Source: Minisyncoccota bacterium
GTDB lineage: Bacteria; Patescibacteriota; Minisyncoccia; Phycocordibacterales; UBA2100
NCBI GenBank assembly: GCA_018061585.1
Contig: JAGOTU010000011.1
Location: 13,026 to 18,425 of the forward strand
Direction of reading: 5' to 3'
DNA length: 5,400 nt
Shown here in pieces: positions 1-4,088 of the stretch (position 1 is its first letter; each line of letters starts with the position of its first letter). The notes below the pieces were generated by a model. It did not search any database. It saw nothing but the letters and a program-made list of their open reading frames with translations, and was not told the origin of the DNA. A program made the translations under genes and the position numbers.

Positions 1-70
1 CTGCGGGTGCGGCAATAACCACCTTCACGTTGAAGGTTCCGATGTCGATACCGGTGTAAAAAGTCCGCAT
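1..70 (-). CDS. ftsA: Cell division protein FtsA, N-terminal fragment (runs off left edge)
   Basis: Only the first 23 codons are present, reading MRTFYTGIDIGTFNVKVV and then IAAPA. The segment GIDIGT (residues 7-12), followed by a hydrophobic VKVVIA strand, is the phosphate-1 nucleotide-binding motif of the actin/Hsp70 fold as it appears at the very start of FtsA. FtsA is the actin-like ATPase that tethers FtsZ filaments to the membrane at the division site. The gene lies downstream of ybeY on the same strand. The ATG at 68-70 was chosen because it puts the motif at the usual distance from the N-terminus and because a -10 box sits 9 nt upstream. No Shine-Dalgarno sequence precedes it. PilM (type IV pilus) and other actin-like ATPases share this motif and cannot be excluded from 23 residues, but the neighbourhood and the motif wording favour FtsA. 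Confidence 0.72.
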   Translation of the reverse strand, partial: MRTFYTGIDIGTFNVKVVIAAPA

Positions 71-79
71 TGTAGGCGA

Positions 80-107
80 AGTATACCGCGATACGCCCTC
101 ATTTACA
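80..107 (-). promoter_or_regulatory. Predicted sigma70-type promoter of ftsA (leaderless arrangement)
   Basis: On the minus strand a -10 box TATACT (80-85, 5/6 to consensus) follows a weak -35 TGTAAA (102-107, 3/6) with a 16-bp spacer. Only 9 nt (71-79) separate the -10 box from the ATG at 70, so transcription starting 6-8 nt after the -10 box would begin within about 3 nt of the start codon. No purine-rich ribosome binding site exists in this gap. Inference: ftsA is translated from a leaderless mRNA. Confidence 0.55.
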
Positions 108-133
108 GCGGTATTTTGTGTGGGTAGTGCTCC

Positions 134-232
134 GAAATCACTGTGGCTTTTGGAGCCGGGTATTTTTCTGGTGAAAAATCCCTCTATCTCGCCCCGTCGG
201 GCTCCGAACGCTCCAAAAATCCAAGTGATTTC
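134..232. other. Intergenic structured element: long closing stem with two inner hairpins
   Basis: This lies in the 237-bp gap between ftsA and ybeY. Reading the plus strand, 134-142 pairs with 224-232 (9 bp, all Watson-Crick). In the same register 148-156 (TTTTGGAGC) pairs with 210-218 (GCTCCAAAA, 9 bp perfect). Inside are two tetraloop hairpins: ATTTTTC-TGGT-GAAAAAT (162-179) and GCCC-CGTC-GGGC (191-202). An alternative pairing exists, GGAGCC (152-157) with GGCTCC (200-205), because GCTCC occurs twice (201-205 and 210-214). The dyad reads similarly on both strands, so the functional strand is unknown. It could be a structured RNA, an mRNA processing or decay element, or a dispersed intergenic repeat. 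I see no convincing protein-coding signal in 71-307. Confidence 0.45.
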
Positions 233-244
233 TCCGTGTGGAGA
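231..244. other. Tetraloop hairpin TCTCC-GTGT-GGAGA
   Basis: Perfect 5-bp stem (231-235 with 240-244) around a 4-nt loop, directly abutting the larger element at 134-232 (they share bases 231-232). It is followed by an imperfect hairpin at 245-269 (GGGATTGG against CCAA and TCCC with a 2-nt bulge) and a small hairpin ACGC-TCC-GCGT at 283-293. Together these make the region between ybeY and ftsA a train of stems. No role can be assigned. Confidence 0.4.
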
Positions 245-307
245 GGGATTGGTCAGTCGCCAAATTCCCGAAAAGTACAGTGACGCTCCGCGTATGTCGC
301 CGGGTGG

Positions 308-697
308 TTAGTTGAGCTTGAAGCGGCGCAGTATGTTTTGCTCTTCGCGTTCCATTTTGTCTGAATGATCCATGCCTTTGAGGTGGAAGAGCCCGTGTAC
401 GTATAAAAGTGCCGCGCGTTTTACGGTTGAGATCTCCATGGAGCGAGCCTCACGCTCCGCTTTGCGGATATTGAGAAATATCTCGCCGTCGTACTTCGCG
501 AGCGGGAACGACAGGACGTTTGGGTAGTACGTCTTGTTGCGGTACTCCTTGTTCATCCGCTGTGCGAGCCTATCGCCGCATACGACGACTGAAAGTGTGT
601 ACTTGGGGCCAAGGACCGCTCGTGCCATATCTTCAAACGGAATCCGCGGCACTTTGCCGCGAACGGTTACCTTAATATCTGTTTTTGATTCGGACAT
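308..697 (-). CDS. ybeY: Endoribonuclease YbeY (rRNA maturation factor, UPF0054)
   Basis: A 129-aa metal-dependent single-strand endoribonuclease family protein. YbeY acts in 16S rRNA 3'-end maturation and 70S quality control in the cytoplasm. The family signature HGxxHxxGxDH is present as HGLFHLKGMDH (residues 101-111), which supplies the three zinc-binding histidines H101, H105 and H111. Upstream, NVLSFP (60-65) matches the conserved TDVLSFP strand, with the T-D replaced by P-N. At 129 aa it is shorter than the roughly 150 aa usual in model bacteria, mainly at the N-terminus. The ATG at 695-697 is the only sensible start. It has no Shine-Dalgarno sequence and sits one base beyond a large dyad (699-822). 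The stop is TAA. No good promoter lies immediately upstream, so expression probably comes from read-through out of rpsU. Functional assignment is confident. Confidence 0.93.
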   Translation of the reverse strand: MSESKTDIKVTVRGKVPRIPFEDMARAVLGPKYTLSVVVCGDRLAQRMNKEYRNKTYYPNVLSFPLAKYDGEIFLNIRKAEREARSMEISTVKRAALLYVHGLFHLKGMDHSDKMEREEQNILRRFKLN

Positions 698-698
698 A

Positions 699-822
699 GG
701 GCGTTTTCAAGAATGGCCAGATGCTAGGCGCGGAGAAAATGTCTTGCGAGTCGTATTGATATACGGTGAGCGAGACATAGAGGCTCCGCAACAACGCAGA
801 TGGCCATTATCGAAAACCGCCC
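699..822. other. Long rod-like inverted repeat (about 41 bp) between rpsU and ybeY
   Basis: Nearly the whole rpsU-ybeY gap folds on itself. Plus-strand pairing from base to tip: 699-703 with 818-822; 704-708 with 812-816; AATGGCCA 712-719 with TGGCCATT 801-808; 722-724 with 796-798; GCGGAG 730-735 with CTCCGC 784-789; 739-747 with 770-778 (9 bp, one G-U); CGTAT 752-756 with ATACG 761-765; terminal loop TGAT. Small internal loops separate the stems. On the plus strand two of them place GA opposite GA (720-721/799-800 and 748-749/768-769), which could form tandem sheared G-A pairs. On the minus strand these become pyrimidine mismatches. No promoter was found that would clearly start the plus-strand RNA. 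It may be a structured ncRNA or an mRNA processing element. It lacks the hallmarks of 4.5S, 6S or tmRNA. Confidence 0.55.
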
Positions 823-835
823 GCTGTTAGCGGGC
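812..835 (-). terminator. Rho-independent terminator of rpsU, overlapping the stop codon
   Basis: On the minus strand GCCCGC (830-835), loop TAACA, GCGGGC (819-824) form a perfect 6-bp GC-rich stem, followed by GGTTTTC with a four-T run (813-816). The loop contains the rpsU TAA stop codon (827-829). The T-tract is short, so leaky termination with read-through into ybeY is likely. The 3' arm (819-822) is also part of the basal stem of the rod element at 699-822, so the two structures cannot form at once. Confidence 0.6.
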
Positions 836-1174
836 GATGGGGGTGTTTTCGCCGAACCGTGCCGGTCCTGAGTTCGTGTTCTCAGCTGCCTTGTTCGCCT
901 GTGCCTGGCTCTGGTTGGCATCACGGTTGTATCCGCGGCGGGTCGGTGTCTCTGCGACCTTACCTTCCTTGATGAGCTGCTTGAAGTCAGCTTTTCGTTT
1001 GATGAGTTTGAGAGCGCGCTTTTTCTGCACCGATTTGGATGCATTTCGCTCGTAGTAACGGGTCTTGCGGGAGTTCTTGATGAGGCCCGTACCCTGAACA
1101 CGGCGGCTGAACTTTCGAATAACCGCGATAGCGGATTCGTTGCCGACTTTGGTGACTTCTGCGTTGATTGACAT
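827..1174 (-). CDS. rpsU: Small ribosomal subunit protein bS21 with extended C-terminal tail
   Basis: A 115-aa protein beginning MSINAEVTKV. The bS21 core spans about residues 5-65: 'AIAVIRKFSRRVQGTGLI' matches the conserved 'AlrrFkR.v...G.l', and 'RYYERNASKSVQKKRALK' matches the 'yEkPs.kRkrk...A' segment. bS21 binds the 30S platform near the 16S 3' end and helps initiation. The core is about 65-70 residues. The remaining 45 or so form a polar, Q/N/A/R-rich tail that is probably disordered and is absent from the 71-aa E. coli protein. The ATG at 1172-1174 was chosen because the only upstream in-frame start, TTG at 1190-1192, lies inside the predicted promoter just upstream of its -10 box. There is no Shine-Dalgarno sequence. 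The stop codon is inside the terminator hairpin. ybeY and ftsA follow on the same strand. Confidence 0.88.
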   Translation of the reverse strand: MSINAEVTKVGNESAIAVIRKFSRRVQGTGLIKNSRKTRYYERNASKSVQKKRALKLIKRKADFKQLIKEGKVAETPTRRGYNRDANQSQAQANKAAENTNSGPARFGENTPIAR

Positions 1175-1182
1175 GTCGGCGG

Positions 1183-1211
1183 AGAATACCAATAAGGCGG
1201 TGTTTAGTCAA
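1183..1211 (-). promoter_or_regulatory. Strong sigma70-type promoter of rpsU (leaderless arrangement)
   Basis: On the minus strand: -35 TTGACT (1206-1211, 5/6), 17-bp spacer, -10 TATTCT (1183-1188, 4/6) preceded by TGG, which makes an extended -10 (TGn). The -10 box is 8 nt from the ATG at 1174, so the transcript should start at or within 1-2 nt of the start codon. This is the best promoter in the window, and it rules out the upstream TTG start. Confidence 0.72.
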
Positions 1212-1230
1212 TGAGGGATTCGTGCCAGTA

Positions 1231-1277
1231 TTGACGTATGTTTGAAATCGATGCATTGTACAGTCCGGCAAAAGGAG
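1231..1277 (+). promoter_or_regulatory. Possible promoter and clear Shine-Dalgarno site of the methyltransferase gene
   Basis: A -35 TTGACG (1231-1236, 5/6) is followed after 17 bp by a poor -10 CATTGT (1254-1259, 3/6), so the promoter is tentative. The ribosome binding site AAAGGAG (1271-1277) is clear and lies 7 nt from the ATG at 1285, which fixes the start codon. The arrangement is divergent from rpsU, with 19 bp between the two -35 boxes. Confidence 0.45.
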
Positions 1278-1284
1278 CACTTCG

Positions 1285-1968
1285 ATGGAAAACGTTCGCT
1301 ACAGCGGATCGCTGCAACAGTTCAACAACGAGATTCTGCGGATCGGCGGGTCGCCGTATGGCACATGCTGGCAGATCGCCACATGTGAAATGAAACGGCG
1401 CGGGCTCGACAAGGCGCACGTGCTTGAGTTCGGGTGTGGCGAAGGTCACGCATCACAGATCCTGCTCAGAGGCACCGACGTGACGATGGATCTGCTGGAT
1501 ATCAATCCGCAGATGCTGGATCGCGCACGACAAGACCTGTGCATGTTCCACCACCGCACGAAATTCTTTCAGGCTGACGTCCATGATTTCCTGAAAACGG
1601 TCGGTCGCGGGCGGCGCTACGAGGTCATTTTTTCATCCTTCGTGATGCACAATTTTCCGCGGTCTGAACGGCAAAAACTGCTGGCGGAATGCCATGCTGC
1701 GATGTGGCGCGGTGGGACATTCATCCTGAATGACTCGATCCCGGTAGATCATGGTGACGAGGAAATGCTCAGGCGTCAGTTGCGCCGGTACCGATATCTG
1801 CCGGAAGCCGTACGCGATGACATCATTGAGCATGTCACACAGGACGCGCAGCCCCCGTACTACATGCCTTCTCGCCAGATCCGCGACGATCTGGAGGACG
1901 CAGGGTTCAAGAACATCACGCTCGAAGACCGGGTCGAACGCGAAGCGTTGATCTTTGCGAACGCGTAA
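1285..1968 (+). CDS. Class I SAM-dependent methyltransferase
   Basis: A 227-aa protein with a Rossmann-type methyltransferase fold. Motif I is VLEFGCGEGHAS (residues 46-57), the glycine-rich SAM loop. The acidic end of strand 2 is D72 in LLDINPQML, followed by 'QADVHDF' (96-102, D98 at the adenine-binding position) and the motif IV strand 'YEVIFSSFVMHNF' (112-124). 'MWRGGTFILND' (140-150) is the usual strand 5 region after the 'L.pGG' turn. The order matches the Methyltransf_11/25 type that modifies small molecules or, less often, other substrates. The substrate cannot be read from sequence. The C-terminal third (about 155-227) is charged and helical and may form a substrate lid. A canonical Shine-Dalgarno sequence precedes the gene and a strong terminator follows it, so it is a single-gene unit. 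Its neighbours give no pathway clue. Confidence 0.85.
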   Translation: MENVRYSGSLQQFNNEILRIGGSPYGTCWQIATCEMKRRGLDKAHVLEFGCGEGHASQILLRGTDVTMDLLDINPQMLDRARQDLCMFHHRTKFFQADVHDFLKTVGRGRRYEVIFSSFVMHNFPRSERQKLLAECHAAMWRGGTFILNDSIPVDHGDEEMLRRQLRRYRYLPEAVRDDIIEHVTQDAQPPYYMPSRQIRDDLEDAGFKNITLEDRVEREALIFANA

Positions 1969-1974
1969 ATACCA

Positions 1975-2013
1975 ATGGCGCGGCACCGAGAGTGCCGCGC
2001 CATCGAACTTTTT
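1975..2013 (+). terminator. Strong intrinsic terminator after the methyltransferase
   Basis: Perfect 12-bp GC-rich stem, ATGGCGCGGCAC (1975-1986) with GTGCCGCGCCAT (1992-2003), loop CGAGA, then a five-T run (2009-2013). It starts 6 nt after the TAA stop. It sits between convergent genes. Read on the minus strand, the T content after the stem is weaker (TGGTATTTA), so it may also terminate the HisRS-like gene, less efficiently. Confidence 0.85.
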
Positions 2014-2023
2014 ATAACTTTGA

Positions 2024-3235
2024 CTAAATACTTGGCGAGAGGGCCTTCCAGGCACCCATGCGGCGTCGACGCAGGTAATTCGGGAGCTCGTCCACCGGAA
2101 CGGCATCCTGGGAGTTCGTTGCGACCTCACGCACGAGGATAGTGTTCTCCATGGCTTCCTTGTAGCCCATGATGAGGATGTACGGGACGGCCAGTTCCTT
2201 TGCCTTGATCATTTGTTCGCCGATCTTGTCGAACAAGAGCGACTGATGAACGGGGATCTCCGCGCGGCGGAGGCTCTCCAGCACCATAAGTGCTCGTCGT
2301 CGTGCCTCAGGCCCAAGATGTGCGAAGTAGATGGACGGGAGTGCACGGTTCTCGCGCTTGAATTTCGTCTTACCGCGGATCTCGCAGGAGATCGAGATCA
2401 TGGCTGCCGGAACATGTTTCGCTGCAAAGCGCGTCGCAAGGGGATCGTAGCGACCGCCGAATGCGAGTCCGACGCGGCCGCCTGTCTCTTCGTCAGTGGA
2501 CGATATCTCGTAGAGGGAGTGCGCCCAGCAATCACGGCTGCCGAGCACGTGCGGTGAGAGTTCGTAGGGAAGCCCGAATACCTCGAGGTATTCCAAGAGA
2601 TCCCAGAACCGACGACGCTCATCTTCGGTCAGGTATTCCATTGATTGTGGTGCGCGCGGTGTTGCAGGGTGACCTTTTTCGATCAGCTGCACGAGTGTGC
2701 CGAGCGGATCGGTCGCTGCGCGAGGACGCAGCGTCGGCGAGATGGTGTCGATGTGTTTTCGCAGGTACGAGCCGATATCGCGCACGAATCGGTTCGATGA
2801 TTCGTGTGAACCGATATTGTTGATCGAAAGAACCCGCTCTTTGACGCCGCTCTCGGTTGCGATCGTATTTGCAACAACAAGCAGGATCGCCTCTGCGATC
2901 GCCGATTGCGAACCGAGCACGTGTAATTCGAAGGCCATTGACGGTCCGTCGGCCTGTCCCGGCGCCATACGCCATGCAAGCAACGTGCCTTGTTGAGCGC
3001 GTGCGACCGACACGGCACGTCGCGCGACGGATGCGAGTGCACGTTCATCACGACGGGCGAATACGATCTCTGTTTCTGTTTTTGCCTGCTGTATCTTCCG
3101 TGCCCCTTCTTCTTTCTCCTTGGTCTGACCCTTCATTTCGTCCATTGAGACGAATCCGTAATACTCTGCGATCTTAATCGCGTTCTGCAGGAACTCCGCA
3201 GTATTGGCGTGTCCCGTATCTTTCAGTCTGATCAT
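2024..3235 (-). CDS. Histidyl-tRNA synthetase-like protein, probably catalytically inactive
   Basis: 403 aa, close to the length of HisRS (about 420). The fold is recognisable throughout: 'VLSINNIGSHE' (135-145) followed by 'DPLGTL' (176-181) matches the HisRS insertion region (INSLG ... NPLR.LD). 'FGLPYELSPHVLGSRD' (220-235) corresponds to 'LGIPYE..P.LVRGLDYY'. 'FGGRYDPL' (259-266) matches the HisRS GGRYDGL motif. Residues about 300-392 form a HGTP anticodon-binding domain, with 'QMIKAKELAVPYILIMG' and 'TILVREVAT'. By eye, key active-site positions are changed: the RGLDYY arginine aligns with G232, the histidine-binding HQLGCE segment has A and H in place of Q and E, and the motif 2 FRxERP is reduced to WRMAP. 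'RDE' (62-64) may keep the glutamate of RPEGT. It follows lepB by 8 nt with no Shine-Dalgarno sequence and is likely co-transcribed. Alternatives are a divergent active HisRS or a HisZ-like regulator, although HisZ lacks the C-terminal domain. Confidence 0.75.
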   Translation of the reverse strand: MIRLKDTGHANTAEFLQNAIKIAEYYGFVSMDEMKGQTKEKEEGARKIQQAKTETEIVFARRDERALASVARRAVSVARAQQGTLLAWRMAPGQADGPSMAFELHVLGSQSAIAEAILLVVANTIATESGVKERVLSINNIGSHESSNRFVRDIGSYLRKHIDTISPTLRPRAATDPLGTLVQLIEKGHPATPRAPQSMEYLTEDERRRFWDLLEYLEVFGLPYELSPHVLGSRDCWAHSLYEISSTDEETGGRVGLAFGGRYDPLATRFAAKHVPAAMISISCEIRGKTKFKRENRALPSIYFAHLGPEARRRALMVLESLRRAEIPVHQSLLFDKIGEQMIKAKELAVPYILIMGYKEAMENTILVREVATNSQDAVPVDELPNYLRRRRMGAWKALSPSI

Positions 3236-3243
3236 AGTGCGCG

Positions 3244-3894
3244 CTATGAATTATCGTTTGTAATGGAAGAGTCGTCGAAGTGAACTGTCCCCGGAAGAAT
3301 GCTTATTTGATCGAACGGAAAGAGTCGAAGCAGTGCGCGTCCGACGATGTCCTGTCTCGGTAGGACGCCCCACGAACGCGAATCCGCGGAAACTTTGCGG
3401 TTATCTCCGAGCACATAAAATTGATCCGGTCCCAGCGTTACCGACATGTCGGTCGGTCCGCCGATGTTCTCCGGTAGGAGATATGTCTCGTCGAGTTCAA
3501 AACCCTGCGGATGTGCGGCGTTCGTGATGATCACCTTCGGACCCTGGAGCGAAACTGTTTCTCCGGGGAGGCCGATGACTCGTTTAATGAGAGCGCGAGA
3601 GGTGTCCTGGGGCAGATCGAGCACGATCACGTCGCCGCGCTGCGGTTCACCGAACCCGTAGGAGACACGATCGATGATCAGATAGTGATAGTCATAGAAT
3701 GTCGGGACCATCGATGCGCCGGAAACTACATATGGTGCCGCAATGAAGAAGCGAATGAAGAAGGCGAGGCCGAGAGCGACGATCGTGTAGATCACGAGCG
3801 ATCGAGTGGACGATGTATCCGATGCTACAGGGGTCTGCGGCGCACCGTTTGCTGTCGGTGTGCTTGTATCGTTTTGGTGGAATGTTTCGTTCAT
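3244..3894 (-). CDS. lepB: Signal peptidase I
   Basis: A membrane-anchored serine/lysine protease (S26) that removes signal peptides on the outer face of the cytoplasmic membrane. From the ATG at 3894 it is 216 aa. After a polar, T/S/P-rich N-terminus of about 30 residues there is one transmembrane helix (about 32-52, 'LVIYTIVALGLAFFIRFFIA'), then box B SGASMVPT with nucleophile S61, box D IKRVIGLPGE with general base K104, and box E GDNRKVSADSRSWG (about 163-176). All catalytic elements are intact. The length suits a single-TM type. An in-frame GTG at 3907-3909 would add five residues, but it lies in a small hairpin (3907-3919), so the ATG is preferred. Neither start has a good Shine-Dalgarno sequence. 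The stop TAG is 8 nt before the HisRS-like gene, which suggests an operon. Confidence 0.95.
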   Translation of the reverse strand: MNETFHQNDTSTPTANGAPQTPVASDTSSTRSLVIYTIVALGLAFFIRFFIAAPYVVSGASMVPTFYDYHYLIIDRVSYGFGEPQRGDVIVLDLPQDTSRALIKRVIGLPGETVSLQGPKVIITNAAHPQGFELDETYLLPENIGGPTDMSVTLGPDQFYVLGDNRKVSADSRSWGVLPRQDIVGRALLRLFPFDQISILPGTVHFDDSSITNDNS

Positions 3895-3961
3895 AGCGAC
3901 AACATCCACTCGGTGAGTGAGATTCCATCAGAAACGTATCTAATGGCATTCATGTGCGAGC

Positions 3962-3990
3962 ATCATACTCTGATGATGCCGTTGACACAA
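3962..3990 (-). promoter_or_regulatory. Predicted promoter of lepB with overlapping inverted repeats
   Basis: On the minus strand: -35 TTGTGT (3985-3990, 3/6), 17-bp spacer, -10 TATGAT (3962-3967, 5/6). This gives a leader of about 60 nt to the lepB ATG, unlike the leaderless promoters of rpsU and ftsA. A perfect inverted repeat GCATCAT-N6-ATGATGC (3960-3966 and 3973-3979) covers the -10 box. A second one, GATGCC-N17-GGCATC (3975-3980 and 3998-4003), brackets the -35 region. These could bind a regulator. The promoter should drive lepB and the HisRS-like gene together. Confidence 0.5.
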
Positions 3991-4016
3991 AGTCTTTGGC
4001 ATCGCTTGGCAGAGAA

Positions 4017-4088
4017 TTTTGCAAAACTGTGGATAACTTTTTTATTTTTTCAAAAAAATGTTAGACAAAGCGTGAAATATTTTGCAAA
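4017..4088. other. AT-rich segment flanked by two TTTTGCAAA copies
   Basis: This occupies the gap between lepB and the TrmB-type gene. TTTTGCAAA occurs at 4017-4025 (extended to the perfect palindrome TTTTGCAAAA, 4017-4026) and again at 4080-4088. Between them lies a very AT-rich tract with T-runs and A-runs (4037-4068) and a perfect DnaA box. The second copy begins right after the TGA stop of the TrmB-type gene. The segment could be an origin-like unwinding region, an operator pair or a rho-independent transcript end. No GC-rich terminator hairpin was found for the TrmB-type gene. Confidence 0.35.
4028..4036 (-). promoter_or_regulatory. Perfect DnaA box TTATCCACA
   Basis: The plus strand reads TGTGGATAA, whose complement is the consensus high-affinity DnaA box TTATCCACA. 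It is directly followed by an AT-rich tract (4037-4068). Only one perfect box was found in the window and no dnaA, dnaN or rpmH gene is nearby. A regulatory or titration site, or chance, is therefore as likely as an origin. Confidence 0.4.

Noticed and set aside
120..311. 63-codon plus-strand open frame between ftsA and ybeY
   Set aside because: It runs through the inverted-repeat element, has no ribosome binding site, shows no recognisable domain and ends in the ybeY 3' region.
699..822. SRP 4.5S RNA or 6S RNA as an identity for the rod
   Set aside because: The conserved SRP apical motif (AGGAAGCAG with a GGAA-type loop) is absent, and there is no large central bubble as in 6S RNA; the largest internal loop is 5 by 6 nt.
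724..1101. Long arginine- and serine-rich minus-strand frame over rpsU
   Set aside because: It is out of frame with bS21, low in complexity, and a frame-shifted reading of the real gene.
1190..1192. TTG as the rpsU start, giving 121 residues
   Set aside because: The codon falls within the predicted promoter, just before the -10 box, and the bS21 family normally begins near the MSINAEV methionine.
1633..2130. 165-codon minus-strand frame antisense to the methyltransferase
   Set aside because: It crosses the terminator at 1975-2013 and has no domain signature; the plus-strand methyltransferase motifs explain the region.
3982..3987. Plus-strand TTGACA as a promoter -35
   Set aside because: No acceptable -10 box occurs 16-18 bp downstream, and no plus-strand gene follows.
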